A stretch of 64,000 nt of DNA from Photobacterium sp. CCB-ST2H9 (GCF_023151555.2 NZ_CP100425.1:2356001-2420000); one strand, 5' to 3'; positions 38,438 to 47,639 are shown, numbered from the stretch's first letter. A program made the numbers and translations. The notes: a model not told the origin generated them from the letters alone.

Positions 38438-40749
38438 AAAAGTACCCGTTTCAAACCTTGGTCTGTCTGACGACGGCTGTATCGCTTCAGCGCAAAGACA
38501 ACGAGCAGATTAAGACTCAGGATAAGCGCAATCCAGCCCATACTGCCTGATGTACCCAATTCAGCAATCTGAAAACACAAGGTTGAGATACTGAACGCCA
38601 GCCACATAGTCCACGCGGCAATCGACACCGCAAAGCGACGGCCGAACTCCCGTGCATAAGCGCCCATTGCAGCAACACACGGCGTATAAAGCAGAATGAA
38701 GATTAAATATGACAGTGCAGCGGCCTCACTGCTGAATCCCGATCTCAAACTGTCGTATACCGATACACTGACCCCCTGCTCAGATGCAGCTAAAGAGGAG
38801 TCTTCCACATCCCCAACACTGATACCAAGCGGATCACTGTAATTCAGTGCAGCCAGGTTTGCCGGTACAGATGCTACAGCCTCAGCAAGACCGCCCCACA
38901 AATCGTAATCGCTGTCAGCCTCCTCACTGGTGGCGTACAGGCTGTTCAGTGTCCCCACAACAGCTTCTTTGGCAAATAAACCAGTGATAATCCCAACGGT
39001 CGCTGGCCAGTTATCTTCCTGGACACCCAGTGGCGACAACAGCGGTGTCGCAAGTTGAGCCGATTTTGCCAGCACTGAATCCGGGCTGTCCTCATGACCA
39101 AAAGTACCATCGGTGCCAATCGAGTTCAGGAAACTCAGCAAAGTCACCACCAGGACGATGGTTTTACCGGCCCCAAATACAAAGCGTTTGAGTTTATGCC
39201 AGGTATTAATCATCACAGCACTGGCTTTCGGCCATTCATAGCGCGGTATCTCCATGATCAGCGCTTCACTGGTTCCGGGCAAAATCGTATGGCGCAGGAG
39301 CAAGCCAGTCAGAACTGCCGCAACAATTCCGGCAAGATACAGGGCAAAGACCAGATGCTGCCCCTGATGCGGAAAAAAAGCCGCCGCAAAAAGCGCATAA
39401 ACTGGCAGACGGGCACCACAGGACATAAAAGGTGCCATAGCAGCAGCCAGCTGTCTTTCGCGCTCCTGTTCCAGAGTCCGGGTAGCCATAATCGCAGGAA
39501 CGTTACAGCCAAATCCCAGTACCAGCGGCACAAAAGCTTTGCCGGGCAAGCCGATTTTCTGCATCAGACGATCAAGCACGAACGCTGCTCTCGCCATATA
39601 GCCTGAGCTTTCCAGCAATGTCATCGACAGATAGAGAAACGCGATGACAGGAATAAATGTCGCGACCGTCTGGATGCCGCCTCCCAGCCCGTCACACAGG
39701 ATGGTGACCAGCCAGGCTGGCAGACGTCCATCCAGCAGATGATGTCCGCCGTCGACCAACACTGTCCCGACACTGATATCAAAGAAATCAATAAATGCGC
39801 TGCCGAGATTAATCGACACCATGAACATCAGATACATGGCTAACATCAGAATCGGTAAGCCCAGCCACGGATGCAGTACCCAGCGGTCAATTGCATCGCT
39901 GGCCGCGAGACTGCACTGCCCCTGTTGACGTCTGACCTGAGTGCACAACTGGTGCAGAAAGCTGTAACGACTCTCGGCAAAACTGATCTCCGGATCCAGC
40001 TGAGTGGCAATGCGTGCACAGCCCTGCACAACGGCTTGCTGAACATCAGTTGCCTGATGTTCCAGCAACAGTGCATCTCCCTCCAGCATTCTGAGCGCAA
40101 TGCCCCGCTCCGCCAAAGGCTTCAAACCGTCAGACACAGCATGAGCTCTGAGGCCCTTTTGCAGCAGCAAAGCAACTTCACGCTCAATGCAGTCATCAAA
40201 GCAGATCTCCGGTTGCCCGGCACTGATTTTTCGGCCCGGACTCGCAGCAATCACCTGAGCCAGTTCTTCCTTAAACCGGGTCACTGATTCTGACTGATTC
40301 GCAGCAACAGTAAGCACAGGGCATCCCAGCTGTGCCGCCAGCTTTTCCGTATTAATATGCTGCCGGTTGGACTGAATGACATCCATTTTGTTCAGCGCCA
40401 CCACCACAGGCAGCCCCAGTTCCAGCAGTTGTAATGTCAGATACAGTCCCCGTTCCATACAGCTGGCATCCACAACATTCAAAATAACATCTGCGTTTTC
40501 AGCCATCACAACCTGAGAGGCAATCGCCTCATCCAGACCGGCGCCGGAGGCATCACTATCCAGCTGATACAGACCGGGCAGATCGGTCATCACGTACTGT
40601 TCATCAAGATAGGTATAGCGACCTGTTTTTTTGTCTACGGTAACGCCGGGCCAGTTACCGACTTTTTGCCGGGCGCCGGTCAGGCCATTAAATAAGGTGG
40701 TTTTCCCGCTGTTTGGGTTGCCTATCGTCAGCATCACGTGTGATTTCAT
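38434..40749 (-). CDS. feoB: Ferrous iron transporter FeoB
   Basis: A 771-residue inner-membrane protein. The N-terminal G domain has GNPNSGKTTLFN (G1, about 8-19), DLPGLY (G3) and NKMD (G4). A helical spacer follows, then two Gate-type membrane halves containing SCGARLPVYALFAAAFF and CVAAMGAYAREFG. It imports Fe(II) using nucleotide-dependent gating. It overlaps both feoA and feoC by 4 bp, forming a tight operon. Confidence 0.97.
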   Translation of the reverse strand: MKSHVMLTIGNPNSGKTTLFNGLTGARQKVGNWPGVTVDKKTGRYTYLDEQYVMTDLPGLYQLDSDASGAGLDEAIASQVVMAENADVILNVVDASCMERGLYLTLQLLELGLPVVVALNKMDVIQSNRQHINTEKLAAQLGCPVLTVAANQSESVTRFKEELAQVIAASPGRKISAGQPEICFDDCIEREVALLLQKGLRAHAVSDGLKPLAERGIALRMLEGDALLLEHQATDVQQAVVQGCARIATQLDPEISFAESRYSFLHQLCTQVRRQQGQCSLAASDAIDRWVLHPWLGLPILMLAMYLMFMVSINLGSAFIDFFDISVGTVLVDGGHHLLDGRLPAWLVTILCDGLGGGIQTVATFIPVIAFLYLSMTLLESSGYMARAAFVLDRLMQKIGLPGKAFVPLVLGFGCNVPAIMATRTLEQERERQLAAAMAPFMSCGARLPVYALFAAAFFPHQGQHLVFALYLAGIVAAVLTGLLLRHTILPGTSEALIMEIPRYEWPKASAVMINTWHKLKRFVFGAGKTIVLVVTLLSFLNSIGTDGTFGHEDSPDSVLAKSAQLATPLLSPLGVQEDNWPATVGIITGLFAKEAVVGTLNSLYATSEEADSDYDLWGGLAEAVASVPANLAALNYSDPLGISVGDVEDSSLAASEQGVSVSVYDSLRSGFSSEAAALSYLIFILLYTPCVAAMGAYAREFGRRFAVSIAAWTMWLAFSISTLCFQIAELGTSGSMGWIALILSLNLLVVFALKRYSRRQTDQGLKRVLL

Positions 40750-40973
40750 TTCAGCGTTACCTCAATACTGCTTGCGATCTTTTTCTGAATGGCCAGATCA
40801 CATCCCCGCAGACGAATTTGCAGTGGATCTCCGAGTGGGGCGCGACGAATCAGCTGAACGGGGGTGTTCGGCAATAATCCCAACGCGACAAGACGCTTTC
40901 GCTGTTCCATTGGCAGGCTGGCAATATCGGTGATCACCGCACAATCACCAATGGAAAGTTCTGATAAACGCAT
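40746..40973 (-). CDS. feoA: Ferrous iron transport protein FeoA
   Basis: A 75-residue SH3-like cytoplasmic protein that supports FeoB. Typical segments are ALGLLPNTPVQLIRRAPLGDPLQIRLRG-like, here at about 30-55. The ATG at 40973 gives the usual length of 75; a TTG at 40988 would add five residues and lacks a ribosome site. Confidence 0.95.
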   Translation of the reverse strand: MRLSELSIGDCAVITDIASLPMEQRKRLVALGLLPNTPVQLIRRAPLGDPLQIRLRGCDLAIQKKIASSIEVTLK

Positions 40974-40983
40974 ATTAACACTC

Positions 40984-41002
40984 AACAATAATCATTCTTA
41001 TT
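40984..41002 (-). promoter_or_regulatory. Candidate Fur box upstream of feoA
   Basis: On the minus strand AATAAGAATGATTATTGTT matches the 19-bp Fur consensus at about 12 positions. It lies 10 bp before the feoA ATG, where Fe-Fur would block the promoter or initiation complex. Confidence 0.5.
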
Positions 41003-41075
41003 TTCAAATGTTAATGATGCGCGTGATGAAAGGATTGATCGTTATCAAATAACTTGATTAAAACTGTGAAGACTA

Positions 41076-41107
41076 TGTTTTCAAAAACAGAGGTTTTCAA
41101 AAACAGA
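41076..41107. repeat. 16-bp tandem duplication
   Basis: TGTTTTCAAAAACAGA at 41076-41091 is repeated as GGTTTTCAAAAACAGA at 41092-41107, one mismatch. Each unit contains the small palindrome GTTTTCAAAAAC, so a regulator site or recent duplication are both possible. Confidence 0.8.
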
Positions 41108-41147
41108 ACCAAGCGCGCCGCAGTCGGCAGTGATTCAGGCTTCACCA

Positions 41148-41177
41148 TCAAAAAACGCATCCTATGGATGCGTTTTT
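41148..41177 (-). terminator. Terminator after mepM
   Basis: AAAAACGCATCC (41151-41162) pairs with GGATGCGTTTTT (41166-41177) around a TAT loop. On the minus strand it ends in T residues. Confidence 0.88.
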
Positions 41178-41181
41178 AAGG

Positions 41182-42543
41182 TTATCCCGGCATCACTGCC
41201 AGCAGATTTTGCCGTTCCCGGTTCGCCAGTTTGCGATACTCGGTTCTGGTCTTATTGGGCACTGGGTCTGCCTGCGGAAGCGGTACCTTCATGGCATTCA
41301 CAGCACGGCCATACTTGAGCAGTTCATAATGCAGGTGTGGCCCTGTTGAACGGCCGGTATTTCCACTCAGGCCAATTTTTTCACCCATTCGGACTTTTTG
41401 TCCGACTTTCACCAAAATTTTACTCAGGTGAAGATAACGGGTGGAATACTCACGACCATGTTTGATCATGATGAAATTCCCTGCCAGTGAGTGCTTTTGC
41501 GCTTTCACAACCACGCCATCACCCGTCGCGACCACTGGGGTTCCGATCGGAGCCGCAAAATCTGTTCCGTTATGTGGTGACACTCTGTGCGTAACCGGGT
41601 GCTTGCGGTGCGGATCGAACGAAGAACTGATCCGGAAACGCTTCTGGGTCGGATAACGGTTCAGCGCGCGGTTCAGGCTGCGGCCATCTTCATCATAGAA
41701 TTCACCATCGTCGTATCGCATGGCAAACAGCTCATGATTGCCACTCATGTAATACAGCGCTTTCACTTCTCCTTCACCGACGGCTTTCCCGTCGATAAAT
41801 TCACGTTCAAGCGTGATCGCAAAACGGTCCCCTTTCCGGGCTTCCTTTCCTAAATCAAAACGCCATTGCAGGGCTTTCACCAGAGTTTGGATCTGAGCCG
41901 GCGTCATACCCGACGCCCGGGCTGACTGGTAGAAACTGCCCGATACACGTCCGGTCAGGCGAACAGGTTTGAACTCACCGGCACGTTCTACCTTCTGATG
42001 CTTATACCCGTTCGGCGTCAATTGATAGGTGTCGGTATATTTCGCACTTCTCTCAATTGACAGCTCGCTGATTTTCCCCTCATCATCGAGCGACCATTCA
42101 ATACGCTGCCCGACCCGAAGAAACTGGATCGATTTGTCGGCATCTATCAAACGGTACATATCTGAAAGCGGCAACGCGTACTGGGTGAAAATTTCTCCCA
42201 GAGTTTCGCCAGAAGCAACCTTATGGGCATGAGCAATATCTGTCGCTTTATCCAGCTGCTGCTCTAATTCATCTTTCGGGATCTGAAAATCCGGGTCTTC
42301 CGGGTCAAGTACCACCCCAAGTGGCTCACTGTTCTGTTCTGACAGTGAAACCATCTCTTCCGGCGTGATCGGTACTTCCCGCCTTGATTCCGACTCAGTA
42401 CGAGAACCGTGAGAAGGCGAATGAACGTTAGCAGGCTGCCACATCAGAGCAGCCGCAATTAATAGTGATGTTGAAGCAAGCGCAATTCGGTGTTGACGGG
42501 GGAGCTGAGAAAACCGTCTGGCTGCAACCGTTAATATTTTCAT
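41182..42543 (-). CDS. mepM: Murein DD-endopeptidase MepM-like (YebA family)
   Basis: A 453-residue periplasmic-facing enzyme anchored by an N-terminal membrane segment (about 20-36, IALASTSLLIAAALMW). A LysM-like/OapA-type domain (about 105-150) binds murein. The C-terminal M23 peptidase (about 310-415) has zinc motifs HNGTDFAAPIGTPV and GPHLHYEL. It cleaves D-Ala-mDAP cross-links to let the sacculus expand. It begins 2 bp after znuA, as commonly seen in enteric and vibrio genomes, which places it under Zur-linked transcription. Confidence 0.94.
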   Translation of the reverse strand: MKILTVAARRFSQLPRQHRIALASTSLLIAAALMWQPANVHSPSHGSRTESESRREVPITPEEMVSLSEQNSEPLGVVLDPEDPDFQIPKDELEQQLDKATDIAHAHKVASGETLGEIFTQYALPLSDMYRLIDADKSIQFLRVGQRIEWSLDDEGKISELSIERSAKYTDTYQLTPNGYKHQKVERAGEFKPVRLTGRVSGSFYQSARASGMTPAQIQTLVKALQWRFDLGKEARKGDRFAITLEREFIDGKAVGEGEVKALYYMSGNHELFAMRYDDGEFYDEDGRSLNRALNRYPTQKRFRISSSFDPHRKHPVTHRVSPHNGTDFAAPIGTPVVATGDGVVVKAQKHSLAGNFIMIKHGREYSTRYLHLSKILVKVGQKVRMGEKIGLSGNTGRSTGPHLHYELLKYGRAVNAMKVPLPQADPVPNKTRTEYRKLANRERQNLLAVMPG

Positions 42544-42545
42544 TG

Positions 42546-43439
42546 TTATTTAAGACATTCGGTGAAACTGTATCCGAGTTCTTGCAGGAACCGGACATAT
42601 CCTCCCTGTTCCGCTGCAATGTCCGTTGCCATTGGATCCAGGGTGCCAATTTTAATATCACTGCCATTTACGACGCTTTGAATGACCGCAGGTGAGAACT
42701 GCGGTTCCCTGAAAATGCACTTAACCTGAGATTTTTTTAAGGTATTCCGGATGGTAATCAAGGTTTTTGCGCCAGGCCGGCGATCAGGGGAAACCGTGAA
42801 GTGTCCCAGATTATTCAAACCGAACGTATCTTCAAAATAGCCATAAGCATCATGAAAAACGTAGTACCCTTCGTTTTGCACAGGTTGAAGCTGTTTTTTC
42901 AGGTTTTGTACTGTTTCAGTCACGCTGGCAGTAAACCGGGACAGGTTAGCCTCATATCGGGTGCGATTCAATGGATCCCGTTCAATCAATGCAGTGCTGA
43001 TCACTTTTGCCGCTTCAATTGCTTGATCCGGACCCAGCCACAGATGCGGATCGACGCCATGATGATCATGCCCGTGTTCATCATGATGCGTTTCATGTTC
43101 ACTGCCATACTCCCGCAAAGCCATTCCGGACTGTGCCGTCAGTGCCAGTGTATTCGTCTGGTGCGACAGAATTTTGGTCAGAAAGGATTCCAGCTCAGGT
43201 CCAACCCATACCACTAAATCTGCTGTTTTGAGTTTTTCCACATCCGAAGGCCGCAAAGCGTAATCGTGAGGCGAGCTCCCTGCCGGTAACAAGGTTTCAC
43301 TTGAGCCCACGCCCTCAACCAGTTCCTGTACAATCAGATTCATCGGATGTACGGTCGTCACAACCTGCAAAGACTTTGCTGAAGCAGCAAAAGACAGAAA
43401 CAATGTGATGGCACACCACAAGGCACCGAAACGCGACAT
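42546..43439 (-). CDS. znuA: Zinc ABC transporter periplasmic binding protein
   Basis: A 297-residue cluster A-I solute-binding protein with a signal peptide (MSRFGALWCAITLFLSFAASA). Zinc ligands include His in TTVHPMN and FHDAYGYFE. A His-rich charged loop (HETHHDEHGHDHHG, about 115-128) is typical of ZnuA and gathers zinc. The start at 43439 follows AAGGGGAG; an upstream TTG-frame extension to 43463 was rejected. Confidence 0.95.
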   Translation of the reverse strand: MSRFGALWCAITLFLSFAASAKSLQVVTTVHPMNLIVQELVEGVGSSETLLPAGSSPHDYALRPSDVEKLKTADLVVWVGPELESFLTKILSHQTNTLALTAQSGMALREYGSEHETHHDEHGHDHHGVDPHLWLGPDQAIEAAKVISTALIERDPLNRTRYEANLSRFTASVTETVQNLKKQLQPVQNEGYYVFHDAYGYFEDTFGLNNLGHFTVSPDRRPGAKTLITIRNTLKKSQVKCIFREPQFSPAVIQSVVNGSDIKIGTLDPMATDIAAEQGGYVRFLQELGYSFTECLK

Positions 43440-43474
43440 GGGACTCCCCTTAAAATATTCCATGAAAAGAAGTC

Positions 43475-43498
43475 GAGGATGTTATAATATAACACCTC
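43475..43498. promoter_or_regulatory. Zur operator between znuA and znuCB
   Basis: The near-perfect palindrome centred on TGTTATAATATAACA, extended by GAGG on one side and CCTC on the other, matches the Zur box known from znu promoters. It lies in the 87-bp gap between the divergent starts, so one site can control both transcripts. Confidence 0.9.
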
Positions 43499-43526
43499 AA
43501 GATAGCAACGAGATTCACACCCTTTT

Positions 43527-44306
43527 ATGGCCAGCTCAATGTCCGCCAATCCTTTGGTAGAACTTCAAAATGTTACCGTTCGCGCATCCGGCCGCCACAT
43601 TCTTGATCAGGTGTCACTTCGTCTGGAACGTGGCCAGATCACCACACTTATCGGTCCGAATGGCGCAGGTAAATCGACCTTAGTGAAGGTTGTTACCGGT
43701 TTACGTAAACCAACCTCCGGCAAAGTCCGTCTGGCAAAAGGTTTACGTATTGGTTATGTTCCGCAAAAACTCCAGCTTAACAACAGCCTGCCTCTGACTG
43801 TTGACCGCTTTATGGCACTCGTAGGCAGATACAGCTTCCAGCAACGGCTGGATGCACTGGCCCTGGCTGGCAGTGCGCATCTGGCCCACAGTGACATGCA
43901 CAGCCTGTCCGGCGGTGAAATGCAGCGCGTCCTGCTGGCTCGGGCATTGCTGCAAAATCCTGATTTACTGGTTCTGGATGAGCCCGTACAAGGGGTCGAC
44001 GTGAGTGGCCAATTAGAGCTTTACAGTCTGATTCAGTCTCTGCGGGACAAACTCAACTGCGCAATCATGATGGTGTCGCATGACCTGCATCTGGTGATGG
44101 CTAAAACCGATCATGTCATCTGTCTGCAGCATCACGTCTGTTGTTCCGGCGAACCTGAATCCATCACCAGTCACCCGTCTTACGTGGCCTTGTTTGGACG
44201 ACAGCAGAGCGAACAGCTGGCGCTGTATCATCACCATCATAATCACGAACATGATCTGGGCGGCAGCCCGCTTGGTCCTTGTCAACACGGAAATCACAAT
44301 GCTTGA
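43527..44306 (+). CDS. znuC: Zinc ABC transporter ATP-binding protein
   Basis: A 259-residue ABC ATPase: Walker [10 protein letters not shown], signature LSGGEMQR, Walker [13 protein letters not shown] and switch histidine MVSHDLH. The C-terminal tail is His-rich (YHHHHNHEH near 233), a feature also of enteric ZnuC. It energises zinc import. An ATG at 43539 is a possible alternative start. It overlaps znuB by 8 bp. Confidence 0.96.
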   Translation: MASSMSANPLVELQNVTVRASGRHILDQVSLRLERGQITTLIGPNGAGKSTLVKVVTGLRKPTSGKVRLAKGLRIGYVPQKLQLNNSLPLTVDRFMALVGRYSFQQRLDALALAGSAHLAHSDMHSLSGGEMQRVLLARALLQNPDLLVLDEPVQGVDVSGQLELYSLIQSLRDKLNCAIMMVSHDLHLVMAKTDHVICLQHHVCCSGEPESITSHPSYVALFGRQQSEQLALYHHHHNHEHDLGGSPLGPCQHGNHNA

Positions 44307-45084
44307 ATTCATGTTACCTGCCCTTGCAGCAGGTATTGGCATCTCCATGCTTGCCGGGCCATTAGGCTCTTTTGTTGTCTGGCGTAAAATGGCGTATTTC
44401 GGGGACACCCTGTCACACGCTTCCCTGCTGGGAATCGCGCTGGGCTTTTTGTTCAACATCAACTTGAATCTGGCGCTGGTCATCTGCTGTCTGACACTGG
44501 CTGTCATTCTAGTCAGCCTTCAAAAGCAACGCTACATCGCCACAGACACACTACTGGGTATTCTGGCGCACAGTGCCCTGTCACTTGGTCTGGTTGCCAT
44601 CAGCTTCATGGATCACGTCCGCATTGATCTGATGGCCTATCTGTTCGGTGACCTGCTGGCCGTCACAACTGACGATCTGATTTGGATTTACGGCGGCGGT
44701 GCGATCGTCATGGGCTTACTGATCACTCTGTGGCGGCCGTTGCTGTCGATGACAATCAACGAAGATCTGGCACAGGTTGAAGGCGTAAATGTCGATCTGA
44801 TGCGACTTTTGCTGATGCTGATGGTCGGCATGGTGATTGCCGTTGCGATGAAGTTTGTCGGCGCGCTGATCATCACTTCACTGCTAATCATTCCGGCCGC
44901 TACGGCCCGGCGTTTTGCTCAGAGTCCGGAGCGCATGGCCATCATGGCTTCTGTATTGGGATGCATTGCTGTTTTACTGGGGCTTTGGATGTCCTGGCAC
45001 TACGATACGCCAGCCGGACCATCCGTCGTTGTATCTGCCGCATTACTCTTTCTGTTCAGCCAGTTCAAACGCTCCGAAGCCTAA
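44299..45084 (+). CDS. znuB: Zinc ABC transporter permease
   Basis: A 261-residue integral membrane protein with about eight hydrophobic segments and the family blocks [26 protein letters not shown] near 20-45 and [16 protein letters not shown] near 195. The start at 44299 gives exactly the enteric ZnuB length; an in-frame start at 44113 lies inside znuC. The stop overlaps that of the convergent four-cysteine gene by 4 bp. Confidence 0.96.
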   Translation: MLEFMLPALAAGIGISMLAGPLGSFVVWRKMAYFGDTLSHASLLGIALGFLFNINLNLALVICCLTLAVILVSLQKQRYIATDTLLGILAHSALSLGLVAISFMDHVRIDLMAYLFGDLLAVTTDDLIWIYGGGAIVMGLLITLWRPLLSMTINEDLAQVEGVNVDLMRLLLMLMVGMVIAVAMKFVGALIITSLLIIPAATARRFAQSPERMAIMASVLGCIAVLLGLWMSWHYDTPAGPSVVVSAALLFLFSQFKRSEA

Positions 45085-45398
45085 CGCAGAAAAGAGCGAT
45101 ACCTGTCCTGACAGGCTTGCTTGATACTGAGCGTTGCCTCCAGCCTGCTTGATTTCGACATAAAATCAAGCAGGCACTGGTAATAGTCCTTATCTTTCTC
45201 TGTCAGTAAAATATTATCGAGATAAAGTTCCCGGCAGGCATTCAGTAACCACGTAATGGCTGCGGGCTCCTCTGCGGCAGACACGTACTGCAGAACACAA
45301 TTGTTATATTGTTCACGCTGCTCAGAAAAACTGGCGGCAGCTGCATTACTCTGGCACAGCCAGTATGCCAGCCATCCAATCATCACCAGAGTCTTCAT
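45081..45398 (-). CDS. Small secreted four-cysteine protein
   Basis: A 105-residue protein with a signal peptide ([22 protein letters not shown]). The mature part has four cysteines, in [21 protein letters not shown] and KQACQDR. This spacing of paired helical C-x(n)-C motifs resembles a vibrio family of small exported four-cysteine proteins (VF_A0006-like), as I recall it. Two disulfides in the periplasm are likely. Function unknown. The ATG at 45398 is preferred to a TTG at 45419. Confidence 0.7.
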   Translation of the reverse strand: MKTLVMIGWLAYWLCQSNAAAASFSEQREQYNNCVLQYVSAAEEPAAITWLLNACRELYLDNILLTEKDKDYYQCLLDFMSKSSRLEATLSIKQACQDRYRSFLR

Positions 45399-45492
45399 AG
45401 GCCATACCAGACCAAACAACGCTTCATCTAAGCATAGCCTAGGCCAAGCACCCCGGATTCAACCATAACCCGTTTGTCTTACCATCCCCGTA

Positions 45493-45783
45493 TCAGATCG
45501 ATGCCGAAAAAAGCTGCAAACCAGACTGGCTGATCACATGCAGGATGTCCCTGGCAAAACGCTGATGTTCTTTCACATTGGGGTGCCAGTGACAACCCTC
45601 ACCGAACTGGTAAATAGAATACGGATAATGAAGAATCTGTTTTTTCCCTTCACTCTCCAGCTGTTGGATCACTTGTTGGGCGTAGGAGGCAAAGAGCTCA
45701 TTGGACATGACCAGCAAGGGGACATCACCATATCGTCTGTACAACGCCGTGAGAAAAGCTACTCCGAATAGAAAGCTACTCAA
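45493..45783 (-). pseudogene. C-terminal remnant of an SGNH/CE2-type esterase
   Basis: The open frame encodes about 96 residues resembling only the last third of a GDSL/SGNH hydrolase. It contains a FLTALYRRYGDVPLLVMSN strand-helix unit and the terminal catalytic-type GEGCHWHPNVKEHQRFA, where Asp/His of the D-x-x-H block would be expected (here the Asp is Cys-His). No upstream part with the GDS nucleophile is present, no good start codon exists (TTG only), and the flanks are AT-rich. A truncated, decaying gene is the simplest reading. Confidence 0.6.
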
Positions 45784-46035
45784 TCAAATTCTTTCTCTAT
45801 CATGAAAGGCATTCGCTCACAGAAGTGAAGTGGTTCTCATAAGTGATTGCAAAATATAAATATCCAAAATAAAAGCAAATGACACATCACGATATATATG
45901 AATCACAGAATCTTTATCTCCCGGGTTATATCGCCATGAATGACTGCACGACTATGCAAGTTCACTCTGGAAAGTTATTCCAGAAGAAATTGAGGGAGAA
46001 TGGAAGAAAATCTGAGCGGACAATCTGCAGACAAT
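45784..46035. other. Gene-free AT-rich spacer
   Basis: About 250 bp upstream of the esterase remnant with no open frame worth calling. It may contain eroded parts of the esterase gene, but no recognisable protein segment was found. Confidence 0.4.
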
Positions 46036-46067
46036 AAAAAACGGAGGTAGTTGATACCCCCGTTTTT
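46036..46067 (-). terminator. Terminator after tfoX
   Basis: On the minus strand ACGGGGGTA pairs with TACCTCCGT (one G-T wobble) around a 5-base loop, flanked by A and T runs. It lies 38 bp past the tfoX stop. Confidence 0.8.
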
Positions 46068-46104
46068 TATTGGTTCACTTCATAGAGTCTGACAACTTTT
46101 AGTG

Positions 46105-46755
46105 TCAGTTGAATACGTCAGCAGCATGTTTTTCCGATTCAGTCTGATACGGATAAAACTGCTTTCGTTGTTCCAGTTGCAGCAGCAGCTCATCTTTCAG
46201 GGATGGATTCAGCAATGTCCAGTGACAGCCTTCGACAGCACCGGCAAACATCCACAACAGTTTTTGATCAACACTTTTTCCCTGAGACTGCTTGACCAGC
46301 AGATAAGCATCAACTGCGCCCATGTCATAAAAAGCATCAACATCTTCGATGCCTGCTTTTTTCATCATCCGCTCCAGCGTCAGACGCAGGTTCGGCAAAT
46401 CTCGCAACCTTCTGTTGCGTGCCGTGCCTTTCATGACTTTTTCTTTCAGCGCAATTGCAATAGAGCTTTGAACCAGCTCAGTGCAAAGTGCAGGCTGAGA
46501 ATCATAAATATCTGAGATATCATAGTAATTTACGATGGCCACTGTACTTCGTTTAACATGCTTAAACTTGTGGCATCCCAATTCCAGCAGCTGATGATCT
46601 AACTTCTCACCGCCACGGATGTAGAGCTTTTCGTCAGACAACAGAGCATACATTGCTCCCTGAACGAAGATACCTGTACCACCAAACATCGATCGCTGTT
46701 CATTCGGCACAAAGGTATCTAGGTAATCAATGAATGTTTCTTTCGTGAGTGACAC
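46105..46755 (-). CDS. tfoX: TfoX/Sxy family DNA transformation protein
   Basis: A 216-residue protein with TfoX_N (about 5-100, NEQRSMFGGTGIFVQGAMYAL and LYIRGG) and TfoX_C (about 115-190, LRDLPNLRLTLERMMKKAGIEDVDAFYDMGAVDAYLLVK). In vibrios TfoX acts with CRP to induce competence genes during growth on chitin. The start is GTG at 46755 after AGGAATAATGCT; no suitable ATG matches the conserved N-terminus. It may be the TfoY paralogue, but no c-di-GMP riboswitch lies upstream, which favours TfoX. Confidence 0.82.
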   Translation of the reverse strand: MSLTKETFIDYLDTFVPNEQRSMFGGTGIFVQGAMYALLSDEKLYIRGGEKLDHQLLELGCHKFKHVKRSTVAIVNYYDISDIYDSQPALCTELVQSSIAIALKEKVMKGTARNRRLRDLPNLRLTLERMMKKAGIEDVDAFYDMGAVDAYLLVKQSQGKSVDQKLLWMFAGAVEGCHWTLLNPSLKDELLLQLEQRKQFYPYQTESEKHAADVFN

Positions 46756-47033
46756 AGCATTATTCCTAATATTATTCTTCGTTATCGATTTAAAACCAAC
46801 GCCAACTATCATATGCAACCATGACACACAGAAATTATAAATTCCACATATGAAACAATACACAAATCAAAGTGAGACATTGCGCATGTTATAGAGCGAA
46901 ATAAAATGAAATTTCAGCTTCTTAGAGTCTGTATCAATAACTGAGATTCGTGTCATTCAGGACATTTTCCTTCGCTTCGGATCGTTTTAACGGCTCACAG
47001 AGACTAAGGTTATTAGAGAACAGAGGGAGAAAT

Positions 47034-47639
47034 ATGCCTGAGATTGCCCTATTTCCTTCGGCGAGCCATGTCTTACCTGAAGGTAAACTGGAAATCACCA
47101 TTGCCGAACAACGCTATCAACGCATGCTGAAAGAATCCGTTGAAGGACAGCGTGATTTTGCGATGTGCATGCGAAGTGAAGAAGAAGATAATGAGGATGA
47201 ATCCATTACACGAATTCCGGCCATTGCGACCAAAGTGAACGTGGTTGATTTCAATGCACTGGAAAACGGTTTACTCAGTATTGTGGTTGAAGGCAAAACA
47301 AAGATCCGTATCCTTTCAGTCAAGCACGAAAGTGATCACTTACTGATTGCTGAATATCTGCCTTTTAAAGCCTGGCCTCCTGTGCCCGTGTCCGGAAAAC
47401 ATGAGTGTCTGATTGAAAAATTAAAGCTGTTTTTTGCGACCATGCCTGAAATCGGCGCACTCTATCAAAATGGCGAATATGATAATTTAAGCTGGGTTTG
47501 CCAGCGCTGGATCGAGTGCCTGCCGCTAGAAGTACATTATAAGCAATTACTTATCGCACAGGATTCACCAGCATTGACTGCACGCTTCTTGCTCAAACTT
47601 TTCGATAATCCACAGTTATTTGATGATGATATCAACTAA
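47034..47639 (+). CDS. LON substrate-binding domain protein
   Basis: A 201-residue stand-alone LON-N (PUA-like) domain, without the AAA or protease parts of Lon. Recognisable parts are PEIALFPSASHVLPEGKLEITIAEQRYQRML near 2-32 and the LENGLLSIVVEGKTKIRI block near 78-95. Such proteins are common in proteobacteria, and their role is unknown; substrate recognition for proteolysis is speculative. The start at 47034 follows AGAGGGAGAAAT. It is divergent from tfoX. Confidence 0.88.
   Translation: MPEIALFPSASHVLPEGKLEITIAEQRYQRMLKESVEGQRDFAMCMRSEEEDNEDESITRIPAIATKVNVVDFNALENGLLSIVVEGKTKIRILSVKHESDHLLIAEYLPFKAWPPVPVSGKHECLIEKLKLFFATMPEIGALYQNGEYDNLSWVCQRWIECLPLEVHYKQLLIAQDSPALTARFLLKLFDNPQLFDDDIN

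Noticed and set aside
43011..43130. His-rich stretch in znuA considered as a repeat or low-complexity artefact
   Set aside because: A charged His-rich loop is a normal feature of ZnuA zinc-binding proteins.
42465..43231. Plus-strand frames opposite znuA
   Set aside because: Antisense shadows of znuA, which has a full set of family features.
46764..46949. Possible c-di-GMP (GEMM) riboswitch upstream of the TfoX-family gene, as known for tfoY
   Set aside because: The conserved GEMM core segments are absent on the minus strand; the region is simply AT-rich.
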